NCBI GenBank assembly: GCA_000818945.1
Contig: KN805376.1
Coordinates: 1 to 64,000 of the forward strand
Source of the DNA: Schizochytrium sp. CCTCC M209059
Taxonomy: Eukaryota > Sar > Bigyra > Thraustochytrida > Thraustochytriidae
Direction: 5' to 3'
Length of the DNA stretch: 64,000 nt
Each line of letters starts with the position of its first letter. Positions within the stretch are counted from its first letter, which is position 1. The notes under the pieces are model-generated. The model had not been told where the DNA came from, ran no database searches, and worked only from the letters and a program-made list of their open reading frames with translations. Positions 49,399 to 62,325 of the stretch are shown piece after piece. A program made the position numbers and the translations under genes.

Positions 49399-50445
49399 TA
49401 TGCTCTCTCCCGTCCGTCAGGAAACCCGCCCGTTTGGACGTCGGCAGGGATCACTGCTGCGCGGCGCGGCGCGGCGTGACTTGGCGTAGCGTTGAGCGGC
49501 TCGAGGTGGGTGGGTGGCACGAGGTGCCACGGCCGCTGGCCACCGCGTTCGAGCTCCCGCCCAAGCTCCTTCTTTCCCAAGCTCTCTCCACTCCCTTTCA
49601 AAGGAGCGACAGTAGTCTTGCGCCGCAAAAGGTCTTCCCGCGGGGGCAGGGGTCACGTCGCGGCGCTTTCCGCCTGCCTGCGCGTGGTCTGCGCACGCGC
49701 GCAGCGCGTTGTTGCGTGCGCAGCGCAAAGTGACAGCTTAGAGAGTTTGGATTCGCCACAACAGTTGTATAGTACTAGTACGTACTAGGCTGCCTACTAG
49801 TAGTAGTTGCAAGTCGATTTGGGGGGGAGGGGGGGGAATCAAGCGGCCAGCGAGGACACCAAACCGCAGCAAGTTTGCAAGCAACTTGAAGTTAATAAAA
49901 ATTGCGGTCAAATAAGTTTGCAAAACGGATAGGGCATTATTTTTTGCCAAAAATTGTCGATTTGCCTCGTGCAAGTTTGGCTCATCTTGACTGTTTACAA
50001 TATTCGCTCAACTCACCAGGAGAAAAAAGGACATGGGCTACACAGTAGGCGTATAAATAGATTGCTATTGGTCTCGCAAGGTTCAAGAAAATACGACCGA
50101 GTTCTCCGTTTCATCCACGCTGTGGACGCCAAAACAACAAATATTATGCGAAAAGATCTCGTGTTTGGCGTACGCAATCGATCAATGGTGAGAATAAGAC
50201 AAGTCATATGCTCTTCGAATTCTTCTGCAGACTCATGACCGCAAGTGTCGAGATCCTTCAATTCTGACGCTAGCAAGCGCACCAAGACTGAGTCGGCTTA
50301 CACGAGATGCGACTCGCAAACAAATTCTGACCTCAAGAAAAGGAACAAATTTTCCTAAGAAACAAGAGACTGGCAAGAAGCACAGACAAAAGGAGAAAAG
50401 GAAAGAGTTTGAGGGAAGAAAAGGATAACAATGGACCCAATAGAT
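49399..50445. other. Intergenic region upstream of the Lys-rich gene and 3' of eL42
   Basis: About 1.05 kb. The first 300 bp is the likely promoter of the 48532-49398 gene. At 49771-49805 lies palindromic GTACTAGTACGTACTA text, followed by a poly-G tract at 49820-49838. The stretch 49870-50440 is AT-rich without a convincing frame. Confidence 0.5.
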
Positions 50446-51020
50446 TTAGTACTGGTGGCCACCGGCCTCCTTCTTCTGGCCGAGCTCGAAGGTCTTGCAG
50501 CGCTTAAGGCCGATCTGGCACTTGGTCTTGCACTCCTTGCACTCCAGGCGCAGGGTCACCTTCTTCGTGGTCTTGGCCTTCTTGTGGAAGATAGGCTTGG
50601 TCTGACCACCGTAGCCCTTCTGCTTGCGATCGTATCGTCGCTTGCCTGTTTTTATGCAACATCGTAGAGAGATGAATATTGTCAGTTTCCGCAGTTCTCA
50701 TTCAAAGTCGACAAGAAGGCTTGCCGCTCTCATCCTAACGAGCTAGTTCGCTAGCTTGTTGGTCGATTGATTGGAGAGTATGTGGAGAAAAGCCTCGTTT
50801 TTCAAATCGTGATCTGTCAAGAAGAGAAAGGACTTACCCTGGGCGAAGTTCGAGGCCTTGCCGGCCTTGTACTGGGTCACCTTGTGGACCGTGTGCTTGC
50901 GGCACTTCGAGCCCTTGCAAAAGGTGCGGCGCTCCTTGGGGACGTTCACCTACGGACCAAAAAAGCACATCATTAAGAAAGTTCACGTCAGTCACCTGCA
51001 GAGTTCACCTTCCGCGCCAT
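50446..51020 (-). CDS. RPL36A: Ribosomal protein eL42 (RPL36A/RPL44), 3 exons
   Basis: Exons on the minus strand are 51009-51020, 50838-50949 and 50446-50645, giving 107 residues. Introns are 50950-51008 (GTGAAC...GTAG, 59 bp) and 50646-50837 (GTAAGT...ACAG). eL42 is a large-subunit protein at the E-site. Recognisable text is VNVPKERRTFCKGSKCRKHT, then HKVTQYKAGKASNFAQGK, RRYDRKQKGYGGQTKPIFHK, KKVTLRLECKECKT and HQY at the end, with the zinc pairs CKGSKC and CKECK. The first exon would encode only MARK. The donor (AAG|GTGAAC) repeats the first bases of exon 2, so the exact 5' end is less sure than the rest. Confidence 0.9.
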
Positions 51021-52164
51021 TAACCTCATCGCCCGACGCGCGCGGATACAAGCAAAATCACAAACACGAGACACTCCAGCGCGCCACGTGCGGGAGCAAG
51101 GCTCGACGTGGCGTGGCGTGGTGTAGCCTCGCCTGTCCTCCCTCGCCGCGCGCGCCGCACCCATCGTCATCTCGTCATCTCGCCGTGCATCCTGCCCGCG
51201 CGCGCTCCTCGCCTTTCTCTCTCGCGCGCGCGCTGCTCCCCTCGCGAGACGCAACACGCCCTCCGCTCCTCCGCGCCGCCGCCGCGCGCCGCCCCGCGCC
51301 CCCGCGTACCATCTTGCTGCGTGCGTGCGGCTGTCCTCGCTGCTTCGCTCGCTGCCAGTCTGCGCTCTGCCGCCAGCCTCTCCCCCTCGCGCCTCGCCCT
51401 CCGGCGCCCCTGCTTGCGCGCCTTTGCGCCGCGGGCCCTCGCTCCTGGCCGCTCGTCCCGGCGCCCCTTTTGCGCCCGTAGCGGTCCTCAACCCGCGCCC
51501 TGCTTGCGCCCCTTCGCGCGCCGCCCCTGCTTGCCGCCAGTAAATCCGCCCCGCCGCGCGCTCTCCCGCGCTGCCCTCCCCGCCGCGCCGNNNNNNNNNN
51601 NNNNNNNNNNNNNNNNNNNNNNNNNNNNNNNNNNNNNNNNNNNNNNNNNNNNNNNNNNNNNNNNNNNNNNNNNNNNNNNNNNNNNNNNNNNNNNNNNNNN
51701 NNNNNNNNNNNNNNNNNNNNNNNNNNNNNNNNNNNNNNNNNNNNNNNNNNNNNNNNNNNNNNNNNNNNNNNNNNNNNNNNNNNNNNCGCGCGCGGGGAGA
51801 GGCGCGCGCGGGCGAGGCGCGGTCCGCGCGGCGGCGCGCGGGCGGGTCCGGGCGGGCCGGCTGCGGAAAGAAGACGAGGACTGACGAGGACGAGCGACCT
51901 TGCTTACGAACACGCTGATGCTGCCGACGCTGCGCGACGTGGTTTGAAACGACATGTGACGAACTTGCTCCGCTTTGCTCTGCTTTGCTTTGCTTTGCTT
52001 TACTTTGCTCTGCTTTGCGTGCGACGTGCGGAACACGACGGGATGAACGTGGTGATTGCGAACGTGTGGATCTACGGTGGATGGAATGCATGAATGATTG
52101 CTTGAAAATGATGCACAGACAGGCAGGGTCTCGACGCGCGTCAGCGAAAACCAGCTTTAACACA
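51021..52164. promoter_or_regulatory. Shared divergent region of eL42 and eL31, with gap
   Basis: 1.14 kb between two head-to-head ribosomal protein genes, interrupted by the gap at 51591-51786. Very GC-rich to 51850. A CTTTG/CTCTG pentamer array at about 51969-52018 lies 150-195 bp before the eL31 start. Long open frames here are GC artefacts spanning the gap. Coordinated expression of the two genes is plausible. Confidence 0.6.
51591..51786. other. Assembly gap (196 N)
   Basis: A run of N within the GC-rich region between eL42 and eL31. Confidence 1.
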
Positions 52165-52500
52165 ATGCCCCGCGCCCAGAAGGAGGAGCCTTTGGAGCTC
52201 ATTGCCACTGTGAACCTCCGCAAGGCGACTCACAAGATCACCTTCAAGAAGAAGGCGCCCCGTGCCGTGCGCGAGCTCCGCAAGTTCGCCACCAAGACCA
52301 TGGGCACCAAGGAGGTCATCATCTCCCCGGCTCTCAACCAGAAGGTCTGGTCTACCGGCATCCGCAACATCCCCACCCGCGTGCGCGTCCGCTTGTCTCG
52401 CCGCCGCAACGAGGACGAGGACGCCAAGGAGAAGATGTACACCATGGTTGACGTCGTCGAGACCACTGGCTTCAGTGGCCTCGGGACCGAGAAGGTGTAA
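52165..52500 (+). CDS. RPL31: Ribosomal protein eL31
   Basis: 111 residues from ATG 52165. eL31 lies at the polypeptide exit tunnel of the 60S subunit and helps dock exit-site factors. Diagnostic text is VNLRKATHKITFKKKAPRAV, RELRKFATKTMGTKEVII, LNQKVWSTGIRNIPTRVRVR and LSRRRNEDEDAKEKMYTMV. No intron is needed. It is head to head with eL42. The codon use is strongly C-ending, as expected of a highly expressed gene. Confidence 0.97.
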   Translation: MPRAQKEEPLELIATVNLRKATHKITFKKKAPRAVRELRKFATKTMGTKEVIISPALNQKVWSTGIRNIPTRVRVRLSRRRNEDEDAKEKMYTMVDVVETTGFSGLGTEKV

Positions 52501-52989
52501 GATTGGCAAGAATGCTTTTTTGCTGATAGACGTATTTTCCACAATCCCCATCCTTTGCCCCCCTCCCCCTGCATTCGACCAATTTTTTCTGCTCTTTGCT
52601 TTTCCCTTTTGGGACTCACACATGCCATGCATGAATGCATTCATTGATGCACCCACCTCCAGTGTTCACGATCCATGATTGTGTTCATATTTTGCTTAGC
52701 TTTTTACCTCGGTTCGCTTGCTCGCTTGCTTGTTTACTTGCTTGCTTACTTGCTTCTTTTTTTGTTTCTTTGTTTATAAAGTCTCGCCATACGACGATTC
52801 CGTTCCCTCGCTGGCCTGCCTGCCTGCCTGCCCAAGGTGATCGCTGCTGCGTAAAGCAAAGCCCAATTACTTGGGACATTTCTCTTCGGTGTGCTTCTTT
52901 GCTTGCAATGTTTTCTTGCGCATGTGAATGGAATAAAGGGCAATTTGAGACTGTTCGTGCATCAGACCGAACCGCTGGAAGAAGCCGCC
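52501..52989. other. Convergent 3' region between eL31 and the J-domain gene
   Basis: 489 bp. T/C-rich, with a CTTGCTTGCTTG/CTTAC tetranucleotide array at 52713-52756 and a (CTGC)n tract at 52817-52832. It holds both transcript ends. No gene seen. Confidence 0.55.
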
Positions 52990-54735
52990 TTACGGCGGGC
53001 TTGCAGTGTACGCCTCAGAACTCGAGCTCGATGAAAAGTAAGAGGCAAAGGATTCAGAACGGTCCTTGTTCGTCCCTGCACTTGCGACACCGCCACTGGC
53101 AGATCCCGGGCGAGCCGCGCGAGGACTCGGAAAACACTCTCTGCGCACGCCACTCCGCGAGAGGCCATGCTCGCGCATGGCTGCCGCGGACGTCGGCTTC
53201 CCTGTTGACCCACACTTTGCACTCGAGCGAGTCTTGGCGCTCGTCACAAGAGTTCTGTAGGCCGCAGAAAAGGCACAAAAGGCTTCATTCGCCGCGGAAA
53301 GCTGATTCTTGTCCGGATGGAACATGAGAGCCAATTTCTTGAAGCGCCTACGGATGTCGTTGTTCGAAGCCGTGGCCCCAAGACCGAGGCAAGCAAGCGG
53401 ATCAGAAGACGAGACATCGGGCATGAGGTCGAGGTCCTCGAGACAGAGGATGGTCTCGTCCCACCCACACTTGAGAAGCCAGGCGCGACGTTGCGCGCCC
53501 GTGTTAGCCTCGTTTTGCTTACGTAGCTGGTCTTTCCGAAGACGCTCCGCCTCGATTTCCGCAGCCATGCGCACCTGCGCCTCGCGAAAAAGGCGATCTT
53601 GCTCCTCTGCGGCCTCGCGTTGCCAGGCCTGCTCGAGTTTCGAATTGAATGACTTGATCTCGGCGAGCCAGCGCCGGTATTTTTCCCGTTTGCGAGTCGA
53701 CCCGGGCTGGTCGCTGTACCCGCAAGTGCACTTTTCTTCGCTGTTTTCAACGTCGTCTTGGTCGGGCTCGATTTCCTCAGAGGGTTCCACATAGCAAGGA
53801 CATTGCGGTAAGTGCTGGTGCTGGTGCTGGTGTTGATGCTCCTGACAGTGCGAGCCGGACCGCTCGCGTGCCATGGGCGAATCGTAGTCAAAGGCGTGGT
53901 GCCGTGCGTCGGCGGCAGCGCGTGTGCTTCCTGGTAAAGACGAGTACCGAGGAGAGCACATTGTCGACTGACTACCGACCGACTTTGAGGGTGATAAACA
54001 TGAGGGCCCTCCGCAGAAACCTGCATGAGGGTCCATACCAAAAGCTTGCGTCGCTGTGGACGCCGTCGAGCTGTCGGAATTTTCTTGTACAAGATGGATG
54101 GTCTTGCGCGGCTTGGGTTTGGGCTTGGGCCGCGTTCGTTTGCCAGGTCCGGTTCTCGAGGTCATCTTCACGCGCTTCTTCCGCGAGAGCTCCTCCTCGA
54201 GACGTTCACGTTCTCGTTTCCGTTCCGCGGCGCGCACGCGTGCGCGCTTGTTCGCCTCACGACGTGCTGCAAGATCTGCTGCCGTAAGTGCGGCCAGACT
54301 CGTCAACCCGTTTGCGGGCGCCTCCTCTTCGGGAAGGGAATCTTCACTGGTGCTGCTGGTGCTGCTCTGGGTGCTACCGCTGCTGGTGCCGTCACGGCAG
54401 CCACCGCTGCCATCCTCGACGTAATGCTTGTTGTGAGGTTGCTCTTGAGACGTTTGGCTATATTCAGAATCGTCTTGCCGGCCCTCTTCGTGTTGTTCTT
54501 GGTGCGACGCCGCTGTCATGGTCGTGGTGTCATCGTGCGTTTGAGCGTCGGCCTGATTCAAATCTTGCCTCGTGCTTTCGGACACGGACATCTCGCCGCC
54601 GTCCTCTGTTGAGGAATCACGGTCGCTTTCACTGGAGGTAGACTCCAATAGAGTCCTTGTCCTGTCATGAATGCAATCTCTTTCTCCGCGGAGACGAGAG
54701 ATCTCGCCCCAGCCTTCTTCTGCTGTGGCGTGCAT
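52990..54735 (-). CDS. J-domain protein with long acidic, Ser-rich N-terminus
   Basis: 581 residues from ATG 54733-54735. The J domain is near the C-terminus, about residues 440-495: DPLACLGLGATASNNDIRRR, FKKLALMFHPDKNQLSAANE, then FCAFSAAYRTL. The HPD tripeptide that stimulates Hsp70 ATPase is intact. The first 200 residues are Ser/Thr/Asp/Glu/Gln-rich and probably disordered. Next come basic runs (KKRVKMTSR, KRTRPKPKPKPRK, a likely nuclear signal), a His/Gln run (HQHQHQHQH), and a coiled coil before the J domain (EAQVRMAAEIEAERLRKDQL). A nuclear type-C (DNAJC) co-chaperone is inferred; the client is unknown. Confidence 0.8.
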   Translation of the reverse strand: MHATAEEGWGEISRLRGERDCIHDRTRTLLESTSSESDRDSSTEDGGEMSVSESTRQDLNQADAQTHDDTTTMTAASHQEQHEEGRQDDSEYSQTSQEQPHNKHYVEDGSGGCRDGTSSGSTQSSTSSTSEDSLPEEEAPANGLTSLAALTAADLAARREANKRARVRAAERKRERERLEEELSRKKRVKMTSRTGPGKRTRPKPKPKPRKTIHLVQENSDSSTASTATQAFGMDPHAGFCGGPSCLSPSKSVGSQSTMCSPRYSSLPGSTRAAADARHHAFDYDSPMARERSGSHCQEHQHQHQHQHLPQCPCYVEPSEEIEPDQDDVENSEEKCTCGYSDQPGSTRKREKYRRWLAEIKSFNSKLEQAWQREAAEEQDRLFREAQVRMAAEIEAERLRKDQLRKQNEANTGAQRRAWLLKCGWDETILCLEDLDLMPDVSSSDPLACLGLGATASNNDIRRRFKKLALMFHPDKNQLSAANEAFCAFSAAYRTLVTSAKTRSSAKCGSTGKPTSAAAMREHGLSRSGVRRECFPSPRAARPGSASGGVASAGTNKDRSESFASYFSSSSSSEAYTASPP

Positions 54736-57324
54736 TTTCCTCTTTTTTTTTTCACGTTCTCGGTTACACCCAGGAACGGCCTTGATCGCGTCAAGGTGTA
54801 CACGTGCGTATGTGCTTAACGCCGTGCGTGTTCTTGTTGTATATTTTCTCCTTGGTCTCTCTGTGCCTTTCTCTTACTTCTTTGGCTCTGGTGGTTGGCT
54901 TGTGTCTTGGCTTGCTTGCAATAACTTGATCTCTCTCTCTCTCCCCCCCCTCTCTACCAGGGCACCGCCGCCTTCGGTCCTCGGCTTTTTAAAATGTGTG
55001 TGGTGTGAGTGCTCGTAATCGCGGTCCGGATTTAGTCCTCTCTTCGTAAGCATTGTTGTGGTCGTGTTAATATTGGTCTCGTTGTCTCGGTCGTGATGCT
55101 GCTGGTGGTGGTGAAATCGGTCTTCATGTTCATGTCCATAGTCTCAATCTGCATGATATACTCGGGCCAACCGGCCATGGTGCTCAACGGGAAAGACTGT
55201 CAGAACAAAAGAAACCAGAACGAGGAAAAAAGTAGAGGCCAGGGCAGCGAGGCGTCGTGTGTCGACCCACTGCTTCTCCCCAGATACGTGTACTGCAACC
55301 TCCAATCCAAACGAAAAAGAGGACCCGATCAATCAGCACAAGATGGCGGTCGTCGCGTGGCTGTTCCCCTTGTCCTCCTTTTCGTCCTCGTCCTCCGCCA
55401 GCTGCGTTGGCTTCTGGAGGTCCTCGCGCTCCTTATTTTCGACGGACAAGTCTTGCCAGGACCAGAGGTTTCCGCGGATGCCTCGCTCGGGACCTCGCGC
55501 GGGCGGGCGGGCGGGCGGGCGGGCAGGCAGGCAGGCGGGGCCGCGGGGCCGGGGCGGGCGCGAGTCGCGAGCGCGCAAGCAGCCGGGCGTGCGTGCGTGC
55601 GAGCGTGCGCGAGGCCTCGGCGGACCTGGCCACGACGCGAGGGCGGCGCAGGCACACGGACTCCGTCAGACGGACTCGGCAGGACTCCGTCTCGACCTCG
55701 GGCGGACGCGCGCGAACTCGACGCCGGGCGCGTGGATCGCCGGCTGTCGCGGGTGCTCGTGCGCGCGTGCGTGCGGGCGGGCGTGCGCGCGTGCGTGCGT
55801 GCGTGCGTGCGAGCGAGCGTACGAGTTCCGTGCAGGCAGGCCTCGAGGCGCGATGCTGCTCGCTGCTGCTCTGATGCTCGTGCGTGCGTGCGCGCGTGTG
55901 TGCGAAAGGCGACTGACTGACTGTGCCTGGCTGGCCACCACTGCACTTTCTTCGATTCTCCATTGGCGGCGGCGGGTTTACAGTCGACTTTAGGCCGATA
56001 GTAAAGTCGGAGTCAAGTCGCGCCAGTGGCCGCGGCCTGTGAAATAAACTTCTATACGTACCACTGCGATAAACAAAAACAAACATGGTGGACAAACAAA
56101 ACAAAACAAACACACAGACACACGACCGAAGCGTCCACGTGAAAGTGAAACTGTTCCGGTTTCGCCTTCAGGTAAGTGCCAGGGGTGGCTATTCTTCACT
56201 CTCGGGGGCGCCGCAAGAGTCAACGAGGGCTCGGAAGCAAGGAAAAGTGACGAGCGTGCACAAAGATGATGGCATGCGTCGAGAGGAGAAAAGGAGGAAA
56301 AGAAAGGTCTCGGGTCCCCACGGAAATGGGGCCGCGCGGAAGCGCAGATTGGTTGGGTCCGAGGGCAGCAGGATGCGGGGCGGGACACTGTAGGGCAGGC
56401 AGGCAGTGGAGTGGTTAGGAATGAAGCTTCATTTCAGGTTAGGTTTGTTGATCCGGGAAAAGGTGGTGCGAGAGAGCAACAGAGAGGTCGATCAATGCGC
56501 ATCGAATCTGGAAGTAGGACTTTCACCCAGGTTTGCTGGCTTCAAGGACACGATTGCAGTGGGGAATAAAATCATGAGCTTCGTTCGCATCCGGCTTTCT
56601 TCCCTTGCGTTTCGACAATTCGTGAACGTACTACTACGTACTACAATGCATTAATGCTATCAAGTCAAGGGACAATGTATGCGAGACTTCGTCCCGCTCT
56701 TTTGCCACTTTCGCAACTAGTCTCAAGCTGCGTGTCTTCTTGGCTCGTTGCAGGAGGGATGGCGAACAACATTACAGCCGCGCTGACAGTGGCAGACTCG
56801 ACCGAAAAGGCCAACTTCTTATACTCTTCCGAGTCTTCAGGTCGGGCGCGGGCCATAAAACTCACATTTTAGCCTTGATCTGGGCCGTAAATTAAATTTA
56901 GGTGACTTTGTGGTCACGCCCATTTTGGTTTGAGATTGATGAGGCAAAGCGTGGTCAAAGTAAGCAAGCAGTGCTCCAACTCACGATAAACGTTCTGCCG
57001 GCGAGCTCGCGGGCAGGCAAGCAAGCAAGCAAGAAAGCAAGCAAGCAAGCAAGGAAGCAAGCAAGCAAACTCGTTGCAAAGCTCCGCAGCAGCAACAGCG
57101 CGCAAAGTGAGCAAGACGTTGTCAAGGCATCTTGAGTCGAGGCTCAACGCGGCGCCTCGTGATTGGCAAGGCGTGCCGGGCTGACGGCCCTGCGCACGGG
57201 CAGGCGCAAAGCCTGTCCCTAACGAGCACGGCCGAGCGCGCTTGCTAGCGTGCTCGAACTCCCGTCTTGCTCGCTGCGCAAGGCGAAACAGATACGGTCC
57301 GGCACCTTTGTCACGCGAATTACC
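54736..57324. other. 2.6 kb region without a firm gene
   Basis: Low-complexity stretches include T-rich text at 54735-54760, (CT)n at 54930-54955, (GGGC/GGCA)n at 55501-55536, (GTGC)n at 55585-55600 and 55780-55815, and (GCAA)n at 57014-57068. The last is 255-310 bp before the polyQ-LRR start. A near-palindrome GTACTACTACGTACTAC lies at 56628-56644. One weak minus-strand candidate is listed separately. Confidence 0.5.
55144..55578 (-). CDS. Weak candidate gene with hydrophobic tail
   Basis: Two adjoining minus-strand frames look more protein-like than their surroundings. The upstream one (55333-55490) reads GNLWSWQDLSVENKEREDLQ followed by an acidic stretch (LAEDEDEKEDKG). The downstream one (55144-55332) has a hydrophobic segment (ALASTFFLVLVSFVLTVFPV). 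No ATG opens either, and no splice pair is convincing. This may be chance. Confidence 0.18.
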
Positions 57325-60249
<2,925 letters not shown>

Positions 60250-61031
60250 TGTATAATCTCACGACATGTCTCTTTATTTTTTTTTGGCTCGAGATAGGTA
60301 GTCATAATGCATGTGATGACTGACGCCTTCCTGCTTGTGGACGCAAACCTGCCCTCCCAGCTTCTTGTCTGCGAAAAGTCCGTCTGTCTGTCCGCCCGCC
60401 CGCACGTCGTGCAAGTCTTGCCCTTGTGCAAAGCGAACCCTCCCCACCCCCAAAGGACATAGAGAATCCGCAAACAAACTGCAGTGGATCCAGGCCCACC
60501 CACGGGCTGTGCATCGCCCCGAGTCGTCGCTCAGAGTCATGCCTTTCTCCCTCACCTGCCCGCCTGTAATTTCCAGCGGCCAGCCAGCTCAGCTAGCTAT
60601 AGCTAGTTCCACACCCTCGCCGCTGCCTGCTGGAAGTGGCCAGGCAGCCAGCCCAACTGGTTCCCGGCAACCAAACCAGCGCAAGTGGGTTATCGCAGCT
60701 CCCGCAAGTGGACGGCCGGCGCGCGCAAGTGGCGCAAAGCGCGCGCCGCACTTGCGCGGGCTCGTCTCGTCTCGTCTCGTCTCGTCTCGTCTCGCAAGGA
60801 AGAGGCACCTTACTTAGGTATATGTAGTACTACGTACTACTACCTGGTCGAACTCGAACTCGAAGCGGACGTTCGTTCTCCGTCGCAGCACAGACGCTTC
60901 AAACCAAACACAGATCACGCGCATCGCGTCCGGCGCCGCGGTCCCGGGCGAGCGAGGCCGAGGAGCGCGCAGGCGAGGACGGGCCCGGCCGCGCCGGGGG
61001 CGGCGCTGTGCGGCGGTGCGCGGCGGCGGCG
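60250..61031. other. Intergenic region upstream of the TPR-like gene
   Basis: 782 bp. It contains an AGCTAGCTATAGCTAG tract at 60591-60606, a (TCTCG)n pentamer array at 60762-60795, and the near-palindrome GTAGTACTACGTACTAC at 60824-60840, about 190 bp before the next ATG. No gene seen. Confidence 0.55.
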
Positions 61032-62024
61032 ATGGCGACGTGCTTCGCGTTCCTGGGACGGGGCCATGGCGGCGAGGCCGGTACGGCGCGCCATGGGCCC
61101 GATGGAGATGGAGGCCGCGGAGGAGACGCCGGCGCTGTGCGGCGGAGGCGCGGCAGCAGCCTGTACTGCGCCGTGAAGAGGATCAGCTTCGGCGCGCCCG
61201 CGGCCGCCGCGCACGACCTCGGCCTCGGCGCGGGCTGCGTCGCAGACGAGGAGGCCGGCGACGCGGGCACGCGCGACTTGGGACGTTCGAGAGCCGCCTC
61301 GACGGCACCGCGGACGCGGACGCGCACAGCGCGCCGCTCGCGCGCCCGGACGAGGGCGCAGACCGCGGCGGGGACGATGACGCATACGATGTCCGTCACG
61401 GCCGCGCTCGGAGCACCCGGCCTGCCGGGGTCGAGGAGCAGCGCCGCACGCGGTGCAGGCAGGACGGCCCCTCTCACACTTGTTAACCCGGCCAGCTCCG
61501 GCAACGCGTACAGTAGCAGCGGGAGCGGCGGCAGCAGCAATAGCAGCAGCAACAGCAGCAGCAGGCTGTCGGCCGTGAGAAACTTCTCCCCGCGTCTTGG
61601 CAAGGGTTTGCGGAAAACTTCAACGCGTTTGGACGAGACTTTGCTCGAGCTTGAGACGCAAGTTGAGAACCTCCTCACTGCAGGCGGGCGACCCTCCGAA
61701 ATTGCCGAGGCCTTTGCGGAGCTTGGTGATGCTCAACTTGAGCAAGGCGCGCTCCCGCAAGCTTTGGAAAGCTTTGCCTTTGCGCTCTCTTATTCATCGC
61801 CGAGGGCGCAAGCCGTAGCGTACCTTGGCGTGGCCAAGACACGCTATGCCATGGCGAAGAAATTGTCCAAGACGAAGCGCGCAAAGACTCGTGAGGAGGC
61901 ACTACAAGATGTCGAGGCTGCGCTGAAGCTCGTCGCTCGCTTCCACCAAGACACGCCCCTTGAGACCGAGGCAAAGCAGCTGCACAACCTTGTGCAGGCG
62001 CTTCCGTTCAAGGTGTCGGTGTAA
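61032..62024 (+). CDS. TPR-like protein with disordered N-terminus
   Basis: 330 residues from ATG 61032 (MATCFAFLGRG). The first 180 residues are Gly/Ala/Arg/Ser-rich, with a Ser/Asn run (GGSSNSSSNSSSR) coded by AGC repeats. The folded part (about 195-330) is helical: LDETLLELETQVENLLTAGG, then EIAEAFAELGDAQLEQGALP, QALESFAFALSYSSP and AVAYLGVAKTRYAMAKKLSK. The Leu/Ala/Gly spacing fits two to three tetratricopeptide repeats. The real start could be a later Met (for example MTHTMSV), because the GC-rich N-terminus is poorly constrained. Function is unknown. Confidence 0.6.
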   Translation: MATCFAFLGRGHGGEAGTARHGPDGDGGRGGDAGAVRRRRGSSLYCAVKRISFGAPAAAAHDLGLGAGCVADEEAGDAGTRDLGRSRAASTAPRTRTRTARRSRARTRAQTAAGTMTHTMSVTAALGAPGLPGSRSSAARGAGRTAPLTLVNPASSGNAYSSSGSGGSSNSSSNSSSRLSAVRNFSPRLGKGLRKTSTRLDETLLELETQVENLLTAGGRPSEIAEAFAELGDAQLEQGALPQALESFAFALSYSSPRAQAVAYLGVAKTRYAMAKKLSKTKRAKTREEALQDVEAALKLVARFHQDTPLETEAKQLHNLVQALPFKVSV

Positions 62025-62325
62025 ACGCTCTTTTCCCGCCTCCACCTGTTTCCTCGATTTCTCTTCTTCTTCTTCTTCTTCTTCTTCGTCTACTTTTATT
62101 CTCTCTCTGACTATATCCCTATGTGCCAGGTCGTCCTTCCTTTTTAAAAAAAGGATCCTGAGCAATCTTTTGTTTCACCTTCGTCTTTTTTTACAATTGG
62201 CACAACTATTTTCTCCCTACTTCTTCACTACCCGTATCGGGCAAAGTCCCTTCTTTGTGTCTTGGTTGCTCAATTTTTCTGCGAGTGCTCTTTCGTTACA
62301 CTGTTCCCAAGACTGACTTCACTTT
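62025..62325. other. Convergent 3' intergenic region
   Basis: 301 bp, T/C-rich, with a (CTT)n tract at 62062-62089. Holds the 3' ends of the TPR-like and papain-like genes. No gene seen. Confidence 0.55.

Noticed and set aside
50988..52223. Minus-strand frame of 411 codons across the second gap
   Set aside because: It spans N, is GC-rich noise, and only its last codons (MARK) overlap the eL42 first exon.
56654..56872. Small plus-strand frame (72 codons) with ANNITAALTVADST
   Set aside because: Short, with no recognisable family and no supporting splice or promoter context. It cannot be separated from chance.
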